NCBI RefSeq assembly: GCF_963576545.1
Contig: NC_083654.1
Coordinates: forward strand, 17,444,199 to 17,508,198
DNA from: Limanda limanda
Taxonomy: Eukaryota; Chordata; Actinopteri; Pleuronectiformes; Pleuronectidae
DNA: 64,000 nt
Reading direction: 5' to 3'
The notes beneath the pieces are model-generated. The model did no database searches, was not told where the DNA came from, and saw only the letters and a list, made by a program, of their open reading frames with translations. The position numbers and the translations under genes are program-made. Below are positions 12,093-24,458 of this stretch, piece after piece (within the stretch, counting starts at the first letter, position 1; every line of letters starts with the position of its first letter).

Positions 12093-13199
12093 CAATCTGC
12101 ATGTGTGGATATAATTTAATGTATATATTTGTATATGTGTGTGTGTGCAACTGCATTTCTCCTTGTACAATTCCATTTGTGTAGGTGGTGTGTACAAGCT
12201 TGTATATAAATACATAAGTGAGAACAATTCCCTGTGTGTTTAACGCACTTTGCAATGACTGAGCAGAGAAGCATTTGGCGCGCACACACACTCACACACT
12301 CTCACACACACACACACATTCATTCTGTAGGGAAGAAGCAGTGGTGCATCCTGGCCCATATTTCACCAGCAGGGGATAATTGTGCCATTTCTCAACGAGT
12401 GGCAGAGCCTCTATTTACTGCATGCTGCGGTGGGGTGGGTGGTGGATATGAACTGATGAGATCCGAGAGGAAAACTACCAGCTCATGCACACAAACACAT
12501 ACTGAGTGAGTATATGCACACGCACACAACCACACACACGCACACTCACAGCATGTATATTCACACACATACGCCTAACCTAAAAAAAAAGGATATGAAC
12601 ACAAAGGCAGCACTCACCAATCAGTGGGTCGTCTCTCCTCTGCAGATAAACAGGCCATTTTAGCTAAAGAGATCCATCATCTAATGCAACAGAACAGGGC
12701 GGATGTGCAATGTTTGATCAGACTGAGACACTCCAGTGTATGTACACGAGACGAGCATGGAGCAGGGAGGTTCGTTTGATTAGGGAACATGCAGAGCGGG
12801 GGGGCAGAGACTGCAGCTTCTCACACTGTAGAGGACCAAGACCAGAATGTAAGATCTATTATGGTAGATGGGATTTCAACATCACTTTAAAAGGTTTATA
12901 TAGAGAGTTCTTTAAATGCAACCGAGTATTGATTATATAAATGCTGGATGGGAATAAGCCCTTAGTGATATCGACTTAATCAAATTGTTATGGTTTGAAA
13001 TAAATGCAAATATCAATATAAAAACAAGAAACACTTACAATCAATAGTTATTTGAATATTTGAGAAGGACACGTGAATTTCTTCTTTTAATTGACCTAAA
13101 ACACTCAACAGGGAAAAATATAGGATTTATGCATACGATTCCTGCCAGTTTACTGAAGCTAAAATCCCAAATGAGGTGGAATCATGACTCAATATGATC

Positions 13200-13395
13200 T
13201 TTTATTGATAGAATACCGAGTAATAATGTATATGTACACTGTACTCCTCTAGGAGCATAGTCTGGGGGTCGGTTTTTTTCTCTCCTCTCTTCCCTCATGT
13301 TATGCTGTAATCTTTCTGTAACCTTTCTGGCATTTCATTGCCTCTGTACTTGTACTCTGTGCATATGACAATAAATTTGACTTTGACTTTGACTT
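13200..13395 (+). mobile_element. LINE 3' end with (TTTGAC)n tail
   Basis: The right end reads GACAATAAATTTGACTTTGA followed by further TTTGAC units to 13395. This is the common 3' terminus of a fish LINE, with an AATAAA signal and a 6-bp tail repeat. The 5' boundary is approximate and no coding sequence remains. Confidence 0.6.
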
Positions 13396-13806
13396 TATAT
13401 ACAACCCACTGAGCTGGCTCCTGTGCTACTTGTCCATGTATCTGCACACAGGTTCCTGCCCTGCTTCAGAGCTTAACTGGGAAAAAAAACAAAAAAACCT
13501 CCATACTTTCAGTCTGGGAAGCAGTTAAGAAGCTCAGAGCTTTTGGCACAAAATTGGGGGAAAGTTCTCATTAAAAAAACTTTGTTTGGACTCGCGGGAG
13601 ACAGTAGCTTCCCGATGCCAACTCATCACCGCTTGCCTGGTTACATGTTAAAGACGACTCATCAACGCGTCCCATCCGGCGTCCAAACACAAAGACGCCA
13701 GCAGCGAGATGGAAGGACGAGAGGAGAGGAGACGGCTTCTCGGGGCCGTAATGGAGACATATTGGAGCTGGATGGAGAATGTGATCGGAATCTTCATGTT
13801 TGTGGC

Positions 13807-13826
13807 GTGTGTGTGTGTGTCTGTTT

Positions 13827-13869
<43 letters not shown>
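13807..13869. repeat. (GT)n microsatellite, interrupted
   Basis: Two GT blocks separated by CTGTTTCA. They create artefactual Val/Cys-rich open frames on the plus strand. Confidence 0.95.
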
Positions 13870-13870
<1 letters not shown>

Positions 13871-16613
13871 ACGACCCTGCTGGCGGCGGCTTCACCTCTC
13901 TTCCAGCCAGGCCTGGGGAGGCTTTGATGTGACAGAGGCAGTGCCTGTGAAGCGCAGGTTTAACACTGGGATGCTGTGGCCCTGGATGCAGAGCCTGTCT
14001 CCACTAATCCTATTTCAATCACTCTCGCTGCCTCTTATCTCTGACTGGCCCTCGGCCCTCTGCCCCCCCCCGCTCCCTCCCTCCTCACAAATCTTCTCCT
14101 CTGTCTCCCCCTCTTCCTCTCTTAATGTCTCCCTACCGTCCTTTACATTCCCTTCCCATTTCCCATACTGTATCCCTCTCTCCTCTCCTTCCGTCTCTGG
14201 CTTCCTCTCCTCTCCTAATAGGAATCCCGTGGCAATCAGGCTGATGCAACGTCGGATCAACCCCGCGGAAAATAAGACGCTAGGAATGAAACTGCCTATA
14301 AAAGATGGAGGCTTCATAAGCTATTTGAAGATGATGAAAATGTACAAATTGTGGTGATGTAAAACATGTCATTCATTTGACAGCTGTCCGGACTGTGAGA
14401 GGCAATGAAACTGAAGCTCAGCCTTTTCGGAGAGGGGGGGCCGGATGTGCACAGGCGACACCCCCGCACTGCGCTTCTCCTTTCCCCCCCCGCCCCCTTC
14501 CTTCACTGGATGAAATGATCCAGACGTATTCCCTTTCTGTCCTCAGAGGTGGGAAAGTGAAGTGGCCCCTTCAGCGTGAGAGAGAGGAAGAGCTGATCAG
14601 ATCCACCACACGTCGCTGCACAGAAGGAGGATGGACGGACCACCCAAGTGTTGCTCTCAGACGCTGGGCTCCTCTAAAGGTCTGGGAGGGTGTGAATAGA
14701 TTCAGAACGGTAATAACGGCTTGAATCAGAAGGTGAAACTTGAAATAATAAGACAAAGACCACCTTCTGTCACTGAGATGAGCCGAGAGGCAGTTGAACC
14801 TGTGACCCTGGACAAGGAGCAGAGATGAGGAATGGTCACTAATTCCTAGAGGTTTCATTCCCACCTCAGTATTCAAACAGTAATGTAAGTGTAGTGTTGC
14901 AATAAATTAAGTTAACATTAAGCTTTAAAATTACTATTCCACACATAGTATTTCTTTCTAACCTTTATAATCACTTGTAATTTAGGATAAAACTTATAAT
15001 ACTGTCAAGAAAAGCATTGGAGCTGGAAAAGTGCTTTTAAATAGGTTGGACAAAAAATGGGTTTAAAAAGGTTGAATAAGTCATGATATCTCATCAACGA
15101 CTCAATAACCAAAGACCAAACTTTATGAAAGTCTTGATGACATTATTATGTAATTTGTCCGAACAGCATTTTTGGTAAATTATATCTAATAATCACTCAT
15201 AACGATGCCATTTATATATTGAGGATAATATATATATATATATATATTACTGTCAAGATAAGCATAGAGTTCCCCCCAAACGAATTACATTTTCACAGGT
15301 TTGTCAAATGACCAATTCAGCTTGAACATGTCATTAATATCTGTGATGGTGTGACTCAAATGTGTGATGATTTGACACAAAACAACCCACTTGCAAATTG
15401 AGAAAGCTGGTGCTCTTTGATAGAAAGAAGAAGCAACAAGTGAAACAGATGCAGGAGGGCTGAGGCTTCCCTGAGCTGACTTGTGTAAAAGCAAAGAACT
15501 GTGGTTTCTCAGCACCTGTGCAGGGGGAGGGGGGGGGCAGGTGCAGGAGGCACACAATGGAGAACAATACCGTCAGTGTACAACCTCTTGTACGTCTTTA
15601 CACGAGAAAAATAATTAGCAGAGTGTTGATACCGCAGCTGAAAAAAGAAAATGAGCTCTACTGAGATTTCTCCTCATGCAGGTGCAGAAGACTCCCGTCA
15701 TCCAGCGTCACTTCCTGCTCTGTGCAGCAGCGTTTACCCAGAAGGCTTTGGGAAGCTCCTACACTGTTATATGAAAAAGGTTGAACAGTTATATTGGTGA
15801 TTCTGTTGGCAGCACAGAGAAGGATGACTTATTTCTACAAATTAGTTTAGTGACCACTTTACAGCAATTTCCAGCCAACAAACAACTTTAACAAGCTTTT
15901 TCCAGTTTTTGGGATGAGTCACTCATATTTATTCGCCAATGATCGGCTCCTTAACATTTGTGAACTGAGAAAAGGCATTTTCTTTTTTATCCATGTTTAC
16001 CCCATTAATCAGAAATTGCATACACAGTGAAAATACCACCAGGTGACCTTTAATTAAGGGAACATGATTCATTTAGTTCCTGATTTCACGTAAGACCTGG
16101 TTATTGCATTATTTCTATGATGTTTTTGCTCTGAACTGTTCAATTTCAAAAAATGTCTAATCTCCGGCTCAGGTCATTGTGAGGAATCTGTGCAACAATT
16201 TCACTGATTGTGATTTAGTTTTTCTCTGAAAGTCTCCTGTGATCAGATACAGCCCGCTGGTGCAGTTTGTATGGACGAAATTTAAAAAAGAAGTTGACGC
16301 TTTTAAAGAGAGAGATTCCCTGGGGAAAGAGCTTTGTGACAGAAGAAAGTGGAAAAGACAAAATGAAGAAAGGGAACCCGAGTTTCGTAAACAGGAATAA
16401 TCTTTGCAGGATAAATTAAGAAGGCTGGTGGCTAAAAATCTAAGAAACCTGATGAAAAACTGTTCAAAAAGGAAAAGAAGAATCTTAAAAGACACAGAAA
16501 TGACAGAGAAAGCGGGGGACATAAAAAAAATATGAATACAATAGTTTTTACATTTTTCATATCCTCTGAGCCTCTATAATGGTAGTTTGGTGTCAATGGT
16601 GACAATGACACAT

Positions 16614-16933
16614 TTCACTCAAATAAATTGAATTGAGCTATTCCAGTATATTCTAGCCGTATGATAATAGAGTCGAAATTCTGAAAAGATTCCCTGTTTA
16701 AATATCAATGTGTTGGCGAAGGAAAGCAACAATGAATCAAAGGCCTTCATCAAATTGAATTTGGCTTCTGCACGTTATCTTTTTCTTGGCAGAATTGTGT
16801 TTTTGAAGGTGCTGGTATTCCCCTGTGTTTTGTGTTCTGTTGGCAGGTTTGTGGTGCGCTGGCAAATTTTACCTTCAAACCATTAATGTGTAAATGTGGG
16901 AAACATCTTGGAACAGAGACGCAATCTTGCCTA
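16614..16933 (+). repeat. Segment B' (source-like copy for the 19.2-kb insert)
   Basis: It starts TCACTCAAAT and ends CGCAATCTTGCC. It contains TATTCTAGCCGTATGATAAT and GGTTTGTGGTGCGCTGGCAA. The whole stretch recurs at 19166-19501 in the same orientation, 2.55 kb away, with scattered substitutions and small indels. No coding content was recognised. Confidence 0.85.
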
Positions 16934-18998
16934 AAGTGTTTTTTTTACTTCTTCTGTCTGATGCAGATTTTGCTGTTTTTGTTCTTTACCTATTGACACG
17001 AATTGAATGTTGAGTCTTTTCTTGGAAACAACACTGATGCTTTAGTAACTAGCAGTGTATTTTACTGGAAAGATAATAATAAGAAATATGCTAATAGAAA
17101 TTCCACAACACATACAGAATATACAACTGTGGACTCAAGCGCTGTCTTCCCAACAGTTAGTCATCAACCAAGGTGTGAGCGCAGTTCAAAATAAAAGAGG
17201 CGCATGCCAACGCTTGGTCTCTGGTATGAAGCCGACAGTAAACAGCGCTGGAAACAAAAGTAAACTTGGTGCGTTCTCAAAGGCTGTTGAACTGTTTTCA
17301 AATGCAGGAATGTGATGCTGTGCCAACATATCTACTGGAGCTGGAGGTCTGATCCTCCTCCTAAATAAACGTGAATTGACTGAGCCGCGGGAACCGAGGA
17401 AAAACTTCTTTAAAGATCAACAACTTTAGACTTGGGAAGTTTAGATAGATATGGATGCGTTGAAGTCTTTTATTTCCATTTTTAAAGGAGACAATGTGTT
17501 AACAAGGGTTAGAGGTGCTGGTATGTTCTTTGTTTTTATATCTCTGGACAAACTTAGAAAAGCTGCCTCCCAGTGTTTTCAGTCTTTATCCAATTCTAAG
17601 CCAAACAGTTGTTGAATAAACGTCCACCCAGTTTCTTGAGTGGAACTGACCCTCTCATCTATCTCTTGATCAGAAGACAAATACGTTTCTCTATCCCACA
17701 GTCGGCTCTTCGGGATCTAAGTGGGTGCTGCTGTGTCCTGGAGAAGATATGGAAGTCTGTATCTAGATTGGCCCTGACACCCATCTGGGCTCTAACCAGC
17801 AGACTGAGGATGTATTGGCTAGAGGACGAACAGGTAGAGAAAGACTGTTCTGTGACAGTTACAGGAAAGATGTTCAGACACCATGAACCAGAAGTGCTTC
17901 AGAGTGAGCATGGGGAGGCAAACTACACACTGGTTTACCAAGATTAGGGATCAAGAAGAGGTATGGTTTAACAGCCTGCGACAGTGGGAAGGCTGTTTAC
18001 AGTCTCTTGCTTGGTCATCGTCAGAGGTCCGACTCGCACAACAGCCTCTGTTTGTTGGGAAGGGTCCAAGCTGTCATACCCACATGCCATCCACTGCTGT
18101 CTGACACGCACAAATGACCACATCTCGTCTGTGCCGCTGCTGCTGCTCTTCGCTGTCTGGATGCTGATCCAACTGAAAGGGAAAGTCAGTGGAGTGAAAT
18201 GGTCGGGCAAGAGAAGATAGTCCAGAGATCTGAGGTTTTATGACTTGGGTCAATCAGAGACTCTGCTGCCTCTGCTGTTGGAGCTTAAAAACTTTCCTCC
18301 ACTGTCCAGCTGAGGTCAGATGAAATGTGATCATTTGTGCCGACAACCGCAGTATTTGCTCTGATTATTTATATGCTATAAGCTAATGTCAAATGACGTA
18401 AATCACGTAAATATAACAGCTTTTAAAGGGATGTGTAATTTGTATTAATTAAATATTAAAAAGGTTAAGGTCAAGAAAATCATTACTAGAGCAATGACTG
18501 TTAACATCGCAGACTTTGGTGCAGAAGTGGAGGAGAAGCTCCTTCCAGACTCCAAAACGGCAAACTGTCTGTGTGTCATGTATACAGTAATTAGGGAGAT
18601 AAATAATTAAAACGAACCAGCCTTGGGCGGAATCAGCTTCTCCGCTCGCCCTCTGCTCTGAAATCAATGTTTTGGGGAGTTGCGTTTTAGTTCGTTTGAC
18701 CTGGCGGGTGAGACGCCAATGTCACCTCAGCAGGAGGGTGGGGGGGTTGACATCGTGTGAAGATGTGAGAGAAAAGACGAGCGGCACAAGACGATGCAGC
18801 GTGAGAAGGGAGAGGAGACCTGGAGAGACAGATGTGTTTACACATAGAAATGGTCGGTAAGGTGGGTTCTGCTTTAAGCAGATGTTTAAACTCAGAATGA
18901 GGTGGTAAGAGCGGTTGAGTTTGGACTTTCCTGCGGCTGCCTCATTACTTTTTGAAGACCCTAAGCACCACTATCTCTTTGTACCCAGAGTGACGCAG

Positions 18999-19165
18999 AA
19001 CTGGACCTGTGTGATCAGTAATGCTGGTGAGGATACAGAAGGATTGTTGCAGAAATTGGAGAAACGGATGAAGCAAAAGAGACAAAGAGGACTGACGAAA
19101 AAAAGAAGGAACCCAAAGTGTGTATTAAAACTTGGTAGACACACCTTTGCTCACACTTCGTCTCC
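18999..19165 (+). repeat. Direct repeat A (167 bp) left of the second B insert
   Basis: It runs from AACTGGACCTGTGTGAT to CGTCTCCC and is repeated at 19502-19668. I count about a dozen differences and one 1-base indel. An open frame crosses it (18915-19196) but resembles no family I know, and the frame is not kept in the second copy because of the indel. Confidence 0.88.
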
Positions 19166-19501
19166 CTCACTCAAATGCCTCCTTGTGCATAATTAATATT
19201 AACATCTAATAGAGCTATTCCAGTATATTATAGCCGTATGATAATAGAGTTGAAATCTCGAAAAGATTCCCTGTTTAAATATCAATGTGTTGGCGAAGAA
19301 AAGCAACAATGAATCAAAGGCCTTTATCAAATTGGATTTGGCTTCTGCACGCTACTTTTTCTTGGCAGAATTGTGTTTTTGAAGGTGCTGGTGTTCCCCT
19401 GTGTTTTGGTGGCAGGTTTGTGGTGCGCTGGCAAATTTTACCATCAAACCTTTAATGTGTAAATGTGGGAAACATCTTGGAACAGAGACGTAATCCTGCC
19501 C
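19166..19501 (+). repeat. Segment B between two A repeats (second case)
   Basis: It begins TCACTCAAAT immediately after repeat A and ends AATCCTGCC immediately before A'. It matches 16614-16933 over its length, apart from about 30 extra bases near 19178-19208. The fit of its edges to the edges of the A copies is the main evidence for a single insertion event. Confidence 0.85.
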
Positions 19502-19668
19502 AACTGGACCTGTGTGATGCAGTAATGTTGGTGAGGATAAAGAAGGATTGTTGCAGATTTTGGAGAGACGGATGAAGCAAAAGAGACAAAGAGGACTGAG
19601 GAAAAAAAGATGGACCCCAAAGTGTGTATTAGAACTTGGTAGACACACCTTTGCTCACACTGCGTCTC
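19502..19668 (+). repeat. Direct repeat A' (167 bp) right of the second B insert
   Basis: Copy of 18999-19165; similarity ends at CGTCTCCC, after which the two flanks diverge completely. Confidence 0.88.
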
Positions 19669-21604
19669 CCCTCTGTCAGCTCTCTGAAGCAGAGGGGATA
19701 GGCCGGCTTTGATAGCCAGACAGCTAATGTCAAGAGTGGACCTCGGTGAGTCATTAGGGATAATGTGCCACTGCTGAGTGCCCGGGCCTCTGCTTCATAA
19801 GAACAGGTGGTCCCAGGGTCACCCCTCCCTTCTCCTCCCCTCAATTTCTCTACTTAGCATACCTCATGGCTCCCTCTCTCCTTCCCATCCATCCTTTCCC
19901 CCCCTGCCTCCTCCTCCACCGTTCCCTCAGCACACACGGGAAAGGTTATTTGGACAATTGATGGTGATTAGCTCTTGATTTGGCTCGCTCTGTTCGTTTG
20001 ATCAGGCTGTGGCACGGAGGCCAAAGCCAGTGCGAGCGAGGGTGCAGCTGTGACTCGGCCGCGGCTGAAATTGGGCGCGGAGAACCAAGAGGAGGAGGAG
20101 GGGGGAGGTGGGGAGGTGGATGAGAAGGAGGTAGGGTGGAAGAGGAAGGAGAGCCGGAGGTTTAGGGAGCTCTAGGGTCCTTTGCTTTCTTGGCGGTTTG
20201 AGTTATGGGTCCGGGGCTGCTGGCAGGGAAAACGTGAACTGTATGTTATTCCAGTTGTGGGCCCTCGTAAAAAAAAAAAAAAAGATCTCTCTCTCCCTTT
20301 AAACAGTTTGTCCAACAACCTGCTTCCATTCTCGCTATGCCTCTCCTGGGTGGTAGGTTGCTAACAAGAAAAATGTGGGTGCTGCCTAATACCTGGCTTG
20401 TAAAATGGGCTGTGAACTCTGCTTTGCCCTCAAGTGTTTGGGGCTGTATTGGTTTTGTCAGCATGGTTGGATGTTTTGGCTCTATGGATCTTTGGGTTGG
20501 AGGGGGTTTGGGGTTGGGTGTTGGGCTTGGGGTTGATACAGTGCCTCAACCTGCCTGGTTATGCCAAGGATTTTTTTTCTCACAGTAACGGCTGCTCCAT
20601 CCACCGCTCCACCCGTTCCTTCATCCATCCTTCCCCTCGTACAGCCGGCCAGGCAAGTAGGAAGGCCTCTCGCTATCTGGGTGTTGAGCCAACAAATCCC
20701 CACTCCACTCCTTTGGCCTCTTCGCTACACCCATATATCAGGTTGACGGCTGCAGGGAACCCAACATCCAGCCAGCTGAACAAAACAGAGATTAAGCACC
20801 CACCCGAATCCATTTAATTACTCGTTCAACAGCTCTCGGCATGTCGCCCCAACTGCTGTGAGAACTTTGGTGTTCTCCAGTCTTTACTTTTGCTCCCAGC
20901 GACCACAGGGAGGTTGGTTGAAGGAGGTGATTGGTCTCAAAGAAATCTTGCCCTTGGTAACTCGCATGCTCTTTGTGTACCGCGTGTTTGTGTCCCCACG
21001 ATTAAAGGCTTGGTTACCAGGGTGTGTGCGGCTGGGGGGGGAAGTCAGCTGAAATGTTAACATGACATCACATCTGCAGACATCTGCAAATACAGAGTTT
21101 CTTCACTGACGAGTAAAGCCAGCATCAACAAAGAGAACAAAAGCACCACAAAATAAAACAATGTCGTCATTGTCTATATCACACGTAATGTCCCACTCTC
21201 ACGCGCTAACACAGGATTAATGCATTGTAGTCATTTTGCTATATTATTTAGCATTTGTTACGACTTTATCTTCAAAGGTAGGGTTGTCTCTTTCTCTTTT
21301 GAAATAACATTGAAGAATTTTTTTTTTTTTTAAATCCAGAAATTCAAACTTCTGCAAGATCTGTGATTGTTGAGATGTTGGAAGGCCGTGATGCAGGTAA
21401 CTGAACCCATGAAGAGTTCACAAAGACAGGGGGGTTACAGCAAAAGTAGACGGCATTTCTTTCTTGGCATCGCTCGGACGATGTGCAGCAGCCTCCAATC
21501 AGCAGCTACAACATGGCCTGATGTCAAGAATGCATCAGTTTGGCGGCAGCATGTCCACTTTCGAGATATTAGGTGAACCAGGTTGGCCAGAGATGCCTTT
21601 CAAA

Positions 21605-21751
<147 letters not shown>

Positions 21752-21959
21752 TATATAGTATCCTCGAGAGAGCCGATAGAGAGTGATGAGGAAATATTGC
21801 TAGGTCAGCTAATGTGACTGAAACTCCCCCAGTTCTCATTTTCCTAAAACTACAGTGCATTTAGTGGGCGTTTATGTTTAACAGAGAGTCTCCATGGGAG
21901 ATCTGATGGGCTGAGGGCCAGGAGAGGGGGTGCTGGGTGCTGGAGGGGGGGCGGGCATC

Positions 21960-21965
<6 letters not shown>

Positions 21966-22044
<79 letters not shown>
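21966..22044. repeat. (AT)n microsatellite, about 40 units
   Basis: Seventy-nine bases of pure AT, 218 bp from the long AC tract, followed by a short poly-A. It is self-complementary and could extrude as a cruciform. Confidence 0.98.
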
Positions 22045-22049
<5 letters not shown>

Positions 22050-22479
22050 AACTTGAAGGGAACCAAGGGTGCTGCAGACTGCAAAACAGTTGCATGACCT
22101 TTTCTTGAATGCTGCCACCCGCCAGCCACTGAAACACGGTCTGGCTAATTAAAGTTTCAGTGGCACTGGATTTTCACTGGCACACCTCAAGCAACCTTGG
22201 GGGCTATTGTGCGGGCGATACACACAGAGGGATGGATGGGAAATGTAAGAAAAAAGAGAGAGAGAGAGAGACAGAGGAAGCCGAGGAAAAAGCTGAGCCA
22301 CTGGAGGACGGCACGACAGATCCAAGCAGTAACACACAGAGTCGGCGGGAGCAAGGCTATGTATTAGAATGCAAATCTAGACTCACAAACATGCAGACTC
22401 CCCGGGTGTTTTACATAAGCCCCGACTTGGTTTGCCCTTCTAAACAGAATTGCTCAAAACATTCAAGATCACATGGAAT

Positions 22480-22900
22480 TAGAAATGAAATTGAAACTGT
22501 TCAACTCAGTGTAGCAGAGTGGAGGCTGGAGCAGAGCAAGAGATATGCAATGCCAAAACGCTGAGTGCTTTTCCAAATCTTATCGGACCCGCCTGTCAGG
22601 CTAATGGAATTCCGATGGGTCAGTATCAAGAATAAATGCATGACTTATGACATGGTAACCGGGAGCTGTACCAAACACACTGGACAGCATGTTCCTGTCT
22701 CCAAAGGATCATTGAATAATTGGCCGCGTTTGACCAAGACATTTCTGGAAATATGGCCAAGGAAAGGTTATGCAACTAGACAGACTCGCTCATGGCCTGT
22801 ATTTCACAATCTGCTGGCCTTGTCTCCGTTAATGATCTTGACCCCCTTTTCGCCATTTTAGAAGTGAAAGGGCCTAATGGAGCCGAACAAAGCTGCTTGT
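22480..22900. other. Repeat-poor, conserved-looking intronic stretch
   Basis: About 400 bases of balanced, complex sequence between simple repeats, with AT-rich homeodomain-like sites (GAATAATTGG, TTAATGATC) and an ATGCAT core near 22637. It has no open frame of note and no family match. It looks like a conserved non-coding element, but conservation cannot be judged from one sequence. Confidence 0.25.
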
Positions 22901-24300
22901 GTGTGTGTGTGCGGTTGTATGTGATTGTGTGAGAGACAGAGACAAGGAGAGAGAGACAAGGAGAGTGAGAGAGTGCGAGAGAGAGAGGGAGAGTGAAAGC
23001 CCCCGTGACTGTGTGTTCCAGCTTGATGAGGTCTTGGTCTGTGATTCCTGGGGGAGGTGGTCCAATCTAAGCTTTATTCTGCCTTATTAAGCTGTGTGCA
23101 GGCAGGTGTGCATGTGTGTGTGTGTGCGTGTGTGTTTGCTCTATCAAGAGCACTTGGCAGATTTTTACGAGTGCCGTTGTGTGTGTCTCTAAAACACACA
23201 CAGTTGGCAGCGGTTTAATGGGGTGTGGAAGGTGTAGTACATGGACCCTTTTTCATTCCTGCGAGCGCCGAGTGTGTTGGTTTGATCACTTTGTCATTTA
23301 AGACCTTTAATATATCATTTTGTGTGTATATACTGTACAGCCACCACAAGGACAAATGTGGAGTCTGTGCATGTCTTTTTTTTACTGCACCTTATGGGAT
23401 GTTTTATTACAAATACACACAGAAACGCAGATGCATGAACATATCGATGTGGACTCTTGAGTACTCGCTTGTACTCTTGTCCAAAAACTTAAGTGAGAGC
23501 AGTTGTTTGGGTTAGTCAATCACGAGAATGATTTGTTAACGACAGACAGACTGAGCCGACAGCGACCGGGGTCCAGGTGGATCTGCTTATCTCGACATTT
23601 GACTTGGCTGTTCGCTCCGCGGTTTGACGCCCATGAGCTACAGCCACTGTAAATTTTTCGACTGCTTCGCAAACGCAAATTGGTTTTTCCATCCTCGTCT
23701 AAGTACAACATCATCTGCACAAAATGTCTCTCGTGTCTCCGGGCTGTCAGCTATTTGTTCAGCGACTTACTGAAATATGATCTTGTCGGGGGAATCTCCC
23801 CACCCCCCCATTCCACTTGTTTCGACTGCGAGATACAGAGAAGTTTTCCCTCTTCGCTAAACATCTTAATCATCTTTCAACTTGAAATGCTCTCTATTTC
23901 AAAGATGACAGCTCAAATTAGGACTTCCAGTGTATATGGATTAGATTTTTCTCTCATAACGATAACATCAAATATCCACTTTCCATCACTGACATGATCA
24001 TAATAATTGACGAATGATCTTTTTTTGTCGTTCACACTAACGTTACTGTGGAATGTATGGAAAAACATTCAAGTTTCCAGAATAATATAAATCAGGGTGG
24101 ACATTTATATTGGCTGCACTGAGCTGGGAGCTCCACGCACTGTTTAATACCTACAGTGACGAGAAGCATATCATGGCCACATAGACCACGTAAGAATGCA
24201 ACTATTAAATCCCCTACTTAGGATGAGATTTACAAAGTGGCACTGACAGGAGTGACAGCACAAACCGCCGCATTTAACTGTAATGGTTCCCAGGACTTAC

Positions 24301-24458
24301 GGTTGGCAGAGTTTGATGAGGTCCTGGTCGGTGGTCCCGGGTGGCAGGCCTCGGATATAAAGGTTGGTCTTGCTCAGCTGCTCCGCCCCTCCGTGGCTGC
24401 AGCTGTTGGTGCTGGGGCTGGGAGGAGCCATCGGATGAGGGGGTGGAGCATAGGGCTG
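24301..24458 (-). CDS. rbms3: rbms3 coding exon 2 (residues 26-78, linker and RRM1 start)
   Basis: This 158-nt exon encodes residues 26-77 and two bases of codon 78. It opens [19 protein letters not shown], the conserved proline/serine linker, then [20 protein letters not shown] and LIKLCQP. LYIRGL (about residues 58-63) is the RNP2 strand of RRM1, which contacts nucleic acid. The acceptor is a pyrimidine-rich run ending CTCCTCCCAG; the donor is CAACC|GTAAGT at 24300-24295. The acceptor is followed directly by CAG, so it is a NAGNAG site whose distal use would drop Gln26 without a frame change. The Ser/Asn linker before QLSK is shorter than in mammals as I recall them, and contains a Cys and two Gly. 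Confidence 0.96.

Noticed and set aside
13543..14357. Plus-strand frames of 129 and 185 codons
   Set aside because: They run through a GT microsatellite and a CT-rich stretch and resemble no protein.
17609..18220. Open frames on both strands, including a hydrophobic run followed by basic residues, hinting at a receptor pseudogene
   Set aside because: No continuous frame, no recognisable domain or splice structure, and no known family matched; treated as intron.
18915..19196. Plus-strand frame with an immunoglobulin-like NWTCVISNAG
   Set aside because: A short motif only; the second copy at 19502 shifts the frame by a one-base indel, and no other domain features are present.
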